Assembly (NCBI GenBank): GCA_964361795.1
Contig: CAYIBZ010000025.1
Coordinates: 1 to 8,596 of the forward strand
Direction: 5' to 3'
Source of the DNA: CAYIBZ01 sp964361795
GTDB taxonomy: Bacteria; Patescibacteriota; Minisyncoccia; UBA6257; WO2-44-18
DNA length: 8,596 bases
Made by a program: the position numbers and the translations under genes. The notes beneath the pieces were generated by a model. The model was given only the letters and a program-made list of their open reading frames with translations. It had not been told where the DNA came from and made no database searches. This document shows, one piece after another, positions 1-4,894 of this stretch (its first letter is position 1; each line of letters opens with the position of its first letter).

Positions 1-39
1 TTGGAAATCAACGCGCAACTTAAGGAGTTATTGCAATAA
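1..39 (+). CDS. possible C-terminal end of an upstream gene (partial)
   Basis: The window opens in a reading frame coding LEINAQLKELLQ followed by TAA, an amphipathic charged helix-like tail as often seen at protein C-termini. Only 12 codons are visible, so family and function cannot be judged. The stop codon lies inside a perfect 14-bp palindrome (27-40). The frame could equally be chance. Confidence 0.3.
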   Translation: MEINAQLKELLQ

Positions 40-40
40 C
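27..40. repeat. perfect 14-bp palindrome
   Basis: GTTATTGCAATAAC is its own reverse complement. It overlaps the TAA that ends the partial frame at 1-39 and lies just 5' of the long-range paired segment starting at 55. It could be a protein-binding site or chance; nothing else supports a role. Confidence 0.35.
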
Positions 41-54
41 GCATTTTAGATCTC

Positions 55-330
55 AAGTCATATTCCTTCGCTTTCTTCTCATCGCAACCTCCATCAGCGT
101 GGCTGTGGGGAGAGGGTGTCGGAGGATTGTTATATCCTGACTAGGTTTTTCGACTCGACTAATTTCTGAGAAGCATATCTCGGAGGCCAATTTAGATTGG
201 TGTCCGATAAACATCGGACTAAATTGGCTGAGAGAAAAGAAAATTTTTCCGCTGGAGAAAAATTATTCTGGTGATTCGAAGATGTTAGGCGAGGAGAAAA
301 GATCGGAAGAATACGCGCAAGACTTAAATA
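55..330 (+). ncRNA. candidate structured RNA, unassigned class
   Basis: No convincing ORF lies here, but the two ends pair over a long distance. By eye: 55-59 with 321-325; 61-65 with 309-313; 67-70 with 304-307; 71-80 with 291-301 (one bulged A at 297, one G-T wobble); and 82-83 plus 86-88 with 284-289. Inside sit a weaker 89-99/250-257 helix and local hairpins at 118-141, 165-184, 186-228 (10-bp perfect outer stem 186-195/219-228) and 242-264. The last helix closes six bases before the terminator at 331-360, as expected for a discrete RNA read on the plus strand. I did not recognise RNase P, tmRNA, SRP or known riboswitch core motifs. No clear promoter is visible, so it could also be a structured 3' UTR of the gene ending at 39. 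The folding was done by hand and is unscored. Confidence 0.45.
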
Positions 331-360
331 AAAAAACCGCTCCTCACAAGCGGTTTTTTT
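331..360. terminator. bidirectional Rho-independent terminator
   Basis: ACCGCT (336-341) pairs with AGCGGT (349-354) around a 7-nt loop. The stem is flanked by an A-run at 331-336 and a T-run at 354-360, so it works in both directions. It ends the plus-strand transcript from 1-330 and sits two bases beyond the HU stop codon (363-365), ending the HU message on the minus strand. Confidence 0.9.
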
Positions 361-362
361 AT

Positions 363-638
363 TTATCTGACAGCGTCTTTCAGCTCTTTGCCTGCTTTGA
401 ACTTTGGCTTAGTCATTGCGGGGATTTGGAGCTTCTCGCCGGTCTTGGGATTAATTCCCATTCTAGCTTTGGTTTTTACGGTTCTGAAAGTTCCAAACCC
501 GGTAACGCCTACTTCTTCGCCGCGGCCTAAAGTTTTCATAACGGTATCAAAAACAGCTTCAACGACGGCTTGCGCTTGTTTTTTTGTTTCAAGCTTAGCC
601 GCCTTCATCACTGCTTCTACTAATCCTTCTTTTTTCAT
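363..638 (-). CDS. HU family DNA-binding protein
   Basis: This 91-aa protein is a small histone-like dimer that bends and compacts DNA. The family signature is clear: helical N-terminal half (residues 1-40), GFGTF at 47-51, and the DNA-binding arm ARMGINPKTGEKLQIPA at 58-74, followed by a Lys-rich end. The frame stays open upstream to 740, but HU proteins begin at MKKEGLVEA, so the ATG at 636-638 is chosen. The 34 extra residues upstream do not resemble HU. No good Shine-Dalgarno precedes this ATG. The gene stands alone, 509 bp downstream of rny on the same strand, and ends at the terminator 331-360. HU versus IHF-like subunit cannot be settled from sequence alone, so no symbol is given. Confidence 0.95.
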   Translation of the reverse strand: MKKEGLVEAVMKAAKLETKKQAQAVVEAVFDTVMKTLGRGEEVGVTGFGTFRTVKTKARMGINPKTGEKLQIPAMTKPKFKAGKELKDAVR

Positions 639-751
639 AAGTTTACATTTACCGATGCCAATATACGAATGAATCGCATTTAATCCGACCTTTGTTCTTA
701 AGAATAATAACATTTGCAATATTTTGCTCAAGATTTGCATTATTCTTTCCC

Positions 752-780
752 GCTGGCTTCGCTCTGCCGAATCCGCCAGC
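752..780. repeat. hairpin, inverted repeat GCTGGC/GCCAGC
   Basis: GCTGGC at 752-757 and GCCAGC at 775-780 are perfect inverted arms around a 17-nt centre. This is one of several GC-rich hairpins filling the 509-bp gap between rny and HU, where I see no gene. It is probably part of a dispersed intergenic repeat and has no T-run to make it a terminator. Confidence 0.5.
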
Positions 781-808
781 TGACGGAGAAGGCGACTAAG
801 TCAAGAAC

Positions 809-852
809 GATACTGTCGTACGTGACAGTATCCTGCGATATATTTTGCGGCG
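809..852. repeat. palindromic repeat copy A (REP/MITE-like)
   Basis: GATACTGTC (809-817) and GACAGTATC (824-832) form a perfect 9-bp stem with a 6-nt loop, followed by a conserved flank to 852. The same unit, stem plus flank, recurs at 1078-1121 in the same orientation with roughly 80% identity and one 1-nt gap. Shared stem and flank point to a mobile or amplified palindromic element rather than a local hairpin. Confidence 0.7.
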
Positions 853-942
853 GAGTTTGCGACTCGCGCTTATAGTATGAGCCGTAGAGGGACGAGACCG
901 CCGCCTCCGTGAAGCTCCGGCGAGCCAAGGCCGCTTCCGAAA

Positions 943-979
943 CAACCGCTTTTACATGTGAAAGCAGAGGCAGCGGTTG
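943..979. repeat. hairpin between the two repeat copies
   Basis: CAACCGCT (943-950) pairs perfectly with AGCGGTTG (972-979). The loop carries a further TTT/AAA pairing around ACATGTG. It lies in the gene-free segment between repeat copies A and B. Function is unknown. Confidence 0.5.
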
Positions 980-1019
980 CCGCTATCATTGATAAAAGCA
1001 AAGTGCTCTGACGTGTTTG

Positions 1020-1067
1020 CCTGCATCGCCTTCGCGTAGCGCTTCGGCGGAGCAAAGCCGGTGCAGG
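1020..1067. repeat. nested GC-rich hairpin
   Basis: CCTGCATCG (1020-1028) pairs with CGGTGCAGG (1059-1067) through one wobble. Inside, GCTTC (1041-1045) pairs with GGAGC (1049-1053). It lies about 80 bp beyond the rny stop in the direction of transcription, so it may protect the 3' end of the rny message. It lacks a T-run, so it is not an intrinsic terminator. Confidence 0.45.
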
Positions 1068-1077
1068 TCACAGTAAT

Positions 1078-1121
1078 ATACTATCATGCGTGGCAGTATC
1101 GTTGCGATGTATTTAGTGGCG
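1078..1121. repeat. palindromic repeat copy B (REP/MITE-like)
   Basis: This is an imperfect direct copy of 809-852, 268 bp away. Its palindrome (ATACTATC at 1078-1085 against GGCAGTAT at 1092-1099) is weaker than copy A's, as if decaying. It ends 27 bp from the rny stop codon. Copies A and B bracket a roughly 225-bp hairpin-rich, gene-free segment. Confidence 0.65.
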
Positions 1122-1147
1122 AAAGAGGCGATGCGGAGCAGGCGCGG

Positions 1148-2635
1148 TTATTTCGCGTACTCAACAGCCCTGGATTCTCTAATAACATTCACTTTAATCT
1201 CGCCTGGATATTTTAATTCCGAGGAAACCCTGCCAGCGATATTTTTTGCCATTTGCAAAGCGCCGAAATCATCAACCTTCTCCGGCACTACGAAGATCCT
1301 AATTTCCCGTCCGGCAGATAAAGCGTACGCGGTTTTTACGCCGTCAAAACTGGAGGCGATTTTTTCCAAATCCTGCAAGCGCTTCAAGTAATTTTCCACC
1401 GTGTCCCGCCTCGCGCCGGGCCTGGCGGCGGACAAAATATCGGCCGCGGCGACAATGAATGATTCCGGAGTAGCAAATGGGTATTCCTCATGATGCGATT
1501 CCATGGCGCGGATTACCCGCTCATCAATGTTGTATTTTTGCAAAATCTTTCGGCCGAGATTAACGTGCGTTCCTTCTACCTCGTGGCTGATTGCCTTTCC
1601 GATGTCATGAAGCAGAGCGCCTTTCTTAGCGACCTCAACATTGGCGCCAAGTTCAGCGGCCATCATTCCGCAAATATGGGCCATTTCAATAGAATGCACC
1701 AGAACGTTCTGGCCGTAGCTGGTTCGGAAATAAAGCCGCCCAACGAGCTGTGAAATTTCTTTTGGCAAATCAATAATGCCCACTTCCAGCGCGGCTTGCT
1801 CGCCAATTTCTACCATTCGCTTGGTAAGTTCGTTTTTCGCTTCTTCAACCTTTTCTTCAATTTTCGCCGGCTGTATGCGGCCATCCTTGATAAGTTTTTC
1901 TAAAGTCAGTCTGGCGGTTTCTCTCCTCAACGGGTCAAAAGAAGAGATAATTAGATTTTCCGGAGACTCGTCCAAAATAAGTTCCGCGCCAGTCAAACGT
2001 TCCAGTGTGCGGATATTGCGGCCCTCGCGCCCGATTATTTTTCCTTTTATTTCTTCATTAGGAAGATTAAAGACCGTGGTAGTTATGTCCGCGACGTGAG
2101 ACCGAGCGTATCTTTGCAGAGCTGTGGTAATAATCTCCAGACTCTTTTTTTCTACTTCTTCGCGTTTCTGATGTTCTAAATTCTGAATTGTTTTTACCAA
2201 ATCATGCTTATGCTCTTCCTCTAAATTATGGAAAAGCTGTTTTTTGGCGTCTTCAGCCGTCAAGCCGGCTAATTTTTCCAAATCTTTAATCGCTCGCTGG
2301 CGAGTTTCCGAAATGCTTTGCTGTTCTTGATTAAGCTTTTCGTTTTCCTCCTTTAACTTAGCTTCTTGAGCGACCAAAACGCGGGATTGCTTGTCCACCA
2401 TTTCTTCCTTCTTTGACAACCTTTCCTCCATTCGGTCAATCTGGTTTTTTCTTTCCCGTTCGTCTTTTTTTGCTTCATCAAGCAAAGTTACGGCCTTTTC
2501 TTGGGCTTCCAAAATAATCTGTTTCGCTTTTTGCTCTAAAGAATTCGCTCTTTTAGAAGCGATTGATTGATTGATTAAGTATCCTACGACTAAACCAGCG
2601 GCCAATAAACCGCCCCCGAGAATAAGAGTATTCAT
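1148..2635 (-). CDS. rny: ribonuclease Y
   Basis: This 495-aa protein is close to the usual length of about 520 for RNase Y, the membrane-anchored endoribonuclease that starts mRNA decay in many bacteria lacking RNase E. Order of parts: an N-terminal membrane anchor (residues 3-24), a long charged coiled coil (about 28-165), a KH RNA-binding domain with GREGRNIR at 202-209, then an HD-type metal-dependent phosphodiesterase domain with HDIGKA (H343, D344), GTHVNLG (355-361) and ESHH (379-382). All key motifs are intact. The ATG at 2633-2635 begins directly with the anchor, and an AT-rich leader without a Shine-Dalgarno precedes it. It diverges from the promoter at 2698-2726. No intrinsic terminator follows; downstream lie palindromic repeats. 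Confidence 0.97.
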   Translation of the reverse strand: MNTLILGGGLLAAGLVVGYLINQSIASKRANSLEQKAKQIILEAQEKAVTLLDEAKKDERERKNQIDRMEERLSKKEEMVDKQSRVLVAQEAKLKEENEKLNQEQQSISETRQRAIKDLEKLAGLTAEDAKKQLFHNLEEEHKHDLVKTIQNLEHQKREEVEKKSLEIITTALQRYARSHVADITTTVFNLPNEEIKGKIIGREGRNIRTLERLTGAELILDESPENLIISSFDPLRRETARLTLEKLIKDGRIQPAKIEEKVEEAKNELTKRMVEIGEQAALEVGIIDLPKEISQLVGRLYFRTSYGQNVLVHSIEMAHICGMMAAELGANVEVAKKGALLHDIGKAISHEVEGTHVNLGRKILQKYNIDERVIRAMESHHEEYPFATPESFIVAAADILSAARPGARRDTVENYLKRLQDLEKIASSFDGVKTAYALSAGREIRIFVVPEKVDDFGALQMAKNIAGRVSSELKYPGEIKVNVIRESRAVEYAK

Positions 2636-2677
2636 AATTAGTTAAATTATTTATTTTAGTTAATTTCGACATACGCG

Positions 2678-2686
2678 TTATCCACA
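2678..2686. promoter_or_regulatory. consensus DnaA box
   Basis: TTATCCACA matches the strict DnaA-box consensus. It lies 42 bp upstream of rny and 11 bp upstream of the -35 element of the opposite promoter. I see no other perfect box in the window (TTATCCACG at 5689 inside secA is a near match), so this is not an origin. DnaA control of the divergent transcripts is possible but only inferred. Confidence 0.45.
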
Positions 2687-2697
2687 GTCTACCGCCA

Positions 2698-2726
2698 TTG
2701 ACTCTTGATGTCAAATAGTATATAAT
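2698..2726 (+). promoter_or_regulatory. sigma-70 type promoter of candidate sRNA
   Basis: TTGACT (2698-2703), a 17-bp spacer and a perfect TATAAT (2721-2726) make a near-consensus housekeeping promoter. Transcription should start near 2733 and reach the terminator at 2826-2855. It is one of the two strongest promoters in the window. Confidence 0.85.
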
Positions 2727-2732
2727 GCAATT

Positions 2733-2855
2733 AGAGTGAGTAATGGGCAGTCCCTGGCGACGACGTCGACTGAGGATTGCTTGCCCTTCGAAGCTTTAGC
2801 GTAGGAGGGTCCAAACAAATTGTGGCCAAAGACCCCTTCGGGGGTTTTTGGTTTT
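2733..2855 (+). ncRNA. candidate small RNA of about 120 nt
   Basis: A near-consensus promoter and a strong terminator bound a short unit with no credible protein. The only ATG frame is 18 codons (2743-2799, Arg-rich, no Shine-Dalgarno). The RNA can fold: GGGCA (2745-2749) with TGCCC (2782-2786), and CCCTTC (2784-2789) with GGAGGG in the 2804-2809 region, capped by GCTTTAGC; these compete in part. The CTTCGAAGCTTTAGCG stretch resembles sequence I associate with intergenic repeats of Patescibacteria, which is recollection, not a search. It lacks the SRP-RNA apical motif and tmRNA ends. It may be a stand-alone sRNA, a 6S-like RNA, or an attenuated leader upstream of murB. Confidence 0.6.
2826..2855 (+). 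terminator. Rho-independent terminator with UUCG tetraloop
   Basis: CCAAAGACCCC (2826-2836) pairs with GGGGTTTTTGG (2841-2851) through 11 pairs including one G-T wobble. The loop is a cUUCGg tetraloop, followed by TTTT. It ends the candidate sRNA and separates it from the murB promoter region. Confidence 0.85.
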
Positions 2856-2858
2856 AAT

Positions 2859-2886
2859 TTGTAATTTCATTTCAATCCGATATACT
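2859..2886 (+). promoter_or_regulatory. murB: possible murB promoter
   Basis: TTGTAA (2859-2864), a 16-bp spacer and TATACT (2881-2886) lie just past the sRNA terminator. The -10 matches consensus at 5 of 6 positions and the -35 at 4 of 6. This would give murB a leader of roughly 195 nt containing the repeats at 2934-3076. Confidence 0.45.
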
Positions 2887-2933
2887 AATAAATAGCGCGT
2901 TTTTCATATTTTATAGGTTTTCTTGAGATCCGT

Positions 2934-3033
2934 ATGGACGCGTACTCACCAGCGGCCTTTGAAAATTCTAGATCTAGCCGCGTTGCTGGAAAATCAATAG
3001 GCAATCCAATGGACTGCATGGACGCGTACTCAC
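2934..3033 (+). repeat. 16-bp direct repeat pair flanking a hairpin
   Basis: ATGGACGCGTACTCAC occurs exactly at 2934-2949 and 3018-3033, 84 bp apart. Between them CCAGC (2949-2953) pairs with GCTGG (2985-2989). Because 84 is a multiple of three, an ORF of 37 codons from 2934 to TGA at 3045-3047 reads MDAYS twice. It has no good ribosome binding site and resembles no protein I know, so I record it as a possible leader ORF only. The pair looks like a local duplication or an insertion footprint in the murB leader. Confidence 0.65.
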
Positions 3034-3076
3034 TCAACACAATTTGAATTGGAGGTCACCACATGCAGTCCATTGG
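3006..3076 (+). repeat. 15-bp perfect inverted repeat at murB start
   Basis: CCAATGGACTGCATG (3006-3020) is the exact reverse complement of 3062-3076. The 41-nt loop holds the second copy of the direct repeat and a strong GGAGG (3051-3055). That GGAGG is placed for an ATG at 3063, out of frame with murB, opening a 13-codon frame that ends at 3104 and so overlaps the murB start at 3088. A stem covering this ATG with the ribosome binding site in its loop could tune murB translation by coupling. It could equally be a repeat remnant. Confidence 0.6.
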
Positions 3077-3087
3077 GCGGCTTATTT

Positions 3088-4029
3088 ATGAGCGTAATGT
3101 TTAAACCGGAAGTTAGTTTAACAAAATACAGCAACTACAAAATTGGCGGTTTAGCCCGCCAATTTTGTCATGCGAAAAAAGTTGACGAACTTGCCGCGGC
3201 GATTCAAAAAGCCCGCAAGGAGAAATTGCCGGTCTTTATCTTGGGCGGCGGGACAAATCTTTTAATTAACGACGAAGGTTTTAATGGATTAGTATTGAAG
3301 CCGGAACTTAGCGTATTAAAAGCCAATGGAAATTTAGTGAAAGTTGGCGCCGGCGTTTCCATGTCCGAATTACTTGATTACTTAATAGCCAAATCTCTTT
3401 CCGGCCTTGAATGGGCTGGGGGATTGCCGGGCACTGTCGGCGGAGCGATCCGGGGCAACGCCGGAGCGTTCGGCGGCGAGATAAAAGACAACGTTCAGGA
3501 AGTAGTTAGCTTGGACATTTCTGGGAAAACGCCAAAAGTTGTAAAAAGAAGTAATGCCGAATGTAAATTCGGATACCGCAATAGTATTTTCAAAATGCGC
3601 GACGGAACAGAGGTGATTTTAGAAGCGGTACTTTCCCTTGGGAAAGTACCGGACAAAAAAGCGATTCGTCAGGCGATTGAAGAAAAGATAAAATATCGCA
3701 AGGAGCGGCATCCGATGGAATATCCAAACATCGGCAGTATTTTCAAAAATGTTGATTTGAAAAATGTCCCCAAAAAAGTTCAAGCGCAATTTGCCGCGAA
3801 AATCAAAAACGATCCCTTTCCAGTTTTGCCCACGGCAGTGCTGATCGCGGAAACCGGCCTTAAAGGCGTTAGTTTCGGCGGCGCGATGATTTCTCCCAAG
3901 CATCCGAATTTTATTGTAAATGTTCTCAATGCTAAAGCCGATGACGTCAAGCAACTGATTGGATTAGTGAAATCTAGAGTAAAAAATCAGTTTGGGATAA
4001 AATTAGAGGAGGAGATAATTTATGTTTAA
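3088..4029 (+). CDS. murB: UDP-N-acetylenolpyruvoylglucosamine reductase
   Basis: This 313-aa cytoplasmic flavoenzyme reduces UDP-GlcNAc-enolpyruvate to UDP-MurNAc with NADPH, the second committed step of peptidoglycan precursor synthesis. FAD-binding motifs are LGGGTNLL (52-59) and GLPGTVGGAIRGNAGAFGGE (112-131). Catalytic positions are present: Arg in GYRNS (R164), Ser in GSIFKN (S217) and the C-terminal LEEE acid cluster (E307-E309). The layout fits type II MurB. A TTG at 3049 opens the frame further and has no ribosome binding site; its residues are encoded by the inverted repeat, so ATG 3088 (MSVMFKPEV) or ATG 3097 (MFKPEV) is more likely. Neither has a clean Shine-Dalgarno. No other mur genes are nearby. 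Confidence 0.95.
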   Translation: MSVMFKPEVSLTKYSNYKIGGLARQFCHAKKVDELAAAIQKARKEKLPVFILGGGTNLLINDEGFNGLVLKPELSVLKANGNLVKVGAGVSMSELLDYLIAKSLSGLEWAGGLPGTVGGAIRGNAGAFGGEIKDNVQEVVSLDISGKTPKVVKRSNAECKFGYRNSIFKMRDGTEVILEAVLSLGKVPDKKAIRQAIEEKIKYRKERHPMEYPNIGSIFKNVDLKNVPKKVQAQFAAKIKNDPFPVLPTAVLIAETGLKGVSFGGAMISPKHPNFIVNVLNAKADDVKQLIGLVKSRVKNQFGIKLEEEIIYV

Positions 4030-4148
4030 TGTCAAATGTCAAAGCTCAAATGTCAAATCAAATCCAAAGCCCAAATATCAAAAAACGGTTTTGGATTTTG
4101 GATTTTAGTCATTGATTTGTCATTTGGATTTTGTAATTTGGATTTCAA
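4030..4148. repeat. AT-rich imperfect inverted repeat
   Basis: The spacer between murB and hpf is built of CAAATCCAAA-like units on its left arm (4030-4085) and the reverse pattern, TTTGGATTT-like units, on its right arm (4088-4147), so the transcript could form a long imperfect hairpin. A 23-bp segment at 4046-4068 occurs exactly again at 7617-7639 inside secA. This class of spacer is typical of Parcubacteria-like genomes in my experience. No gene is present. Confidence 0.7.
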
Positions 4149-4151
4149 CCA

Positions 4152-4514
4152 ATGAATATCAACATCAAATACACCAATCTTGATTCCACTCCGGCGATTG
4201 AGAAATATGCAATTGATAGGATAAGCTCCCTTGAGAAGTTTATTAAGCGTTTGGATGAAAAGACGATTGCGCAAGTCCAAGTGGAAATTGCCCGCAGCAA
4301 CAAGCATCATCAAAAAGGAGATATTTACCATCTTGAGTGCAATCTGGAACTGCCCGGAAAGCTTATCCGCGCCGAAACGGAAAATTGGGATGTGCGGTTG
4401 GGGATTGATGAAATTAAAGATATTTTAGATTTGGAATTAAAAAAATATTTAGAAAAAATTCGCCCCCAAGATTCAAGAGGCCAGAAAACATTAAGAAAAT
4501 TGAGAGGGAAATAG
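4152..4514 (+). CDS. hpf: ribosome hibernation promoting factor (HPF/RaiA family)
   Basis: This 120-aa protein matches the small sigma-54 modulation/S30EA fold that binds the 30S subunit in the mRNA and tRNA channel and idles ribosomes under stress. It opens with the typical strand MNINIKYTNLD, a helix (13-34), a strand with VQVEIAR, then YHLECNLELPGKLIRAE and the long helix VRLGIDEIKDILDLELKKYLEK. It ends in a basic tail. There is no C-terminal dimerisation domain as in long HPF, so it is a short form; RaiA (YfiA) and short HPF cannot be told apart by eye. The ATG has no clear Shine-Dalgarno. It follows murB after a 122-bp repeat spacer and ends at its own terminator (4515-4548). Confidence 0.9.
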   Translation: MNINIKYTNLDSTPAIEKYAIDRISSLEKFIKRLDEKTIAQVQVEIARSNKHHQKGDIYHLECNLELPGKLIRAETENWDVRLGIDEIKDILDLELKKYLEKIRPQDSRGQKTLRKLRGK

Positions 4515-4548
4515 AAAAAGGCGCGTACCGTTTTGGTAGCGCCTTTTT
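4515..4548. terminator. bidirectional Rho-independent terminator
   Basis: GGCGC (4520-4524) pairs with GCGCC (4539-4543) and TACC (4526-4529) with GGTA (4535-4538), with one bulged G. An A-run (4515-4519) and a T-run (4544-4548) flank the stem. It starts directly at the hpf stop and lies 7 bp past the stop of the convergent 59-aa gene, so it serves both. Confidence 0.93.
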
Positions 4549-4554
4549 GATGGC

Positions 4555-4734
4555 TTAGTCGATGTGCGTGGCGATGCACGCCCCGGAGCCGGCGACCTCG
4601 ATCCAGCGCTTCGCGCCGAGCGAGCGCAGGACGGTCTCGATCGTCTGGCCGAAACCCTTCACCGAGGCTCCGACCTGCTTCTCGCCCTTCCAGATCGACC
4701 AGCCCCACGTCTCCGCCTTCAGTCTCACCGACAT
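4555..4734 (-). CDS. small GC-rich protein of unknown function, 59 aa
   Basis: This frame of 59 codons starts at ATG 4732-4734 and ends with TAA at 4555-4557. Support is strong: AGGAGG five bases before the ATG, a perfect consensus promoter at 4784-4811 and a terminator just past the stop. The protein begins MSVRLKAETWGWSIWKG, includes VKGFGQTIETVLRSLGAKRW, and ends GSGACIATHID. It is basic, Trp-rich and Gly-rich, with no signal peptide or membrane segment. I do not recognise the family. G+C is about 66% (119 of 180 bases), far above the AT-rich neighbours, and codons are almost all GC-ending. This suggests recent arrival from a GC-rich source or strong codon selection for high expression. 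Confidence 0.8.
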   Translation of the reverse strand: MSVRLKAETWGWSIWKGEKQVGASVKGFGQTIETVLRSLGAKRWIEVAGSGACIATHID

Positions 4735-4762
4735 ACGAACCTCCTTAAAATAGTATCCTTGA

Positions 4763-4774
4763 TCTTAGCTAAGA
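4763..4774. promoter_or_regulatory. 12-bp palindrome, possible operator
   Basis: TCTTAGCTAAGA is a perfect palindrome just downstream of the predicted start of transcription (about 4777, minus strand) and upstream of the AGGAGG of the 59-aa gene. The position suits a repressor site or a 5' UTR hairpin. No partner is known. Confidence 0.4.
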
Positions 4775-4783
4775 ACTTCTCCC

Positions 4784-4811
4784 ATTATAGCATACCTATT
4801 AGATTTGTCAA
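4784..4811 (-). promoter_or_regulatory. perfect consensus promoter of the 59-aa gene
   Basis: Read on the minus strand: TTGACA (4806-4811), a 16-bp spacer, then TATAAT (4784-4789) preceded by TGC, an extended -10. Both hexamers match consensus exactly. It predicts a leader of about 43 nt and high expression. The -35 overlaps the left flanking repeat TCAAGCCC of the adjacent mobile-like element. Confidence 0.88.
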
Positions 4812-4893
4812 GCCCGTTAGAGATAAGTCCCGATGACCATCGGGACTGCCGCCACTCCCTTTGGGAGAGCGGATCTCTAACGGGGTCAAGCCC
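4808..4893. mobile_element. MITE-like three-way-junction element
   Basis: A perfect 12-bp outer stem (CCCGTTAGAGAT 4813-4824 with 4873-4884) encloses two hairpins: GTCCCGAT/ATCGGGAC (4827-4846, 4-nt loop) and CCGC..CTCCC/GGGAG..GCGG (4849-4872, TTT loop). An 8-bp direct repeat TCAAGCCC flanks it at 4808-4815 and 4886-4893, as a target duplication would. No transposase is encoded, so it would be non-autonomous. It lies between the 59-aa gene promoter and the stop of the membrane protein. The flanking repeat overlaps the outer stem by three bases, so the true ends are uncertain. Confidence 0.6.
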
Positions 4894-4894
4894 C

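Noticed and set aside
265..300. tRNA T-arm suggested by GATTCGAAG
   Set aside because: The flanking bases do not form a T-stem and there is no acceptor or anticodon arm.
639..740. N-terminal extension of the HU protein by 34 residues
   Set aside because: HU family proteins start at the MKKEGLVEA position; the extension has no family likeness and probably is the untranslated leader.
2678..2686. Replication origin
   Set aside because: There is only one perfect DnaA box, no AT-rich unwinding array, and no dnaA or dnaN nearby.
2743..2815. TPP riboswitch, because of CTGAGGAT and GCGTAGGA strings
   Set aside because: The rest of the conserved core, including the second arm, is missing, and no thiamin gene follows.
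3049..3087. TTG start extending MurB by 13 residues
   Set aside because: It has no ribosome binding site (GGAGG overlaps it), and the extra residues are coded by the inverted repeat and do not resemble MurB N-termini.
4030..4148. CRISPR array
   Set aside because: The units are irregular and AT-rich without fixed-length spacers or cas genes; the pattern is an inverted repeat.
4562..4836. Plus-strand frames across the GC-rich segment
   Set aside because: They are shadows of the minus-strand 59-aa gene, which alone has a promoter, ribosome site and terminator.
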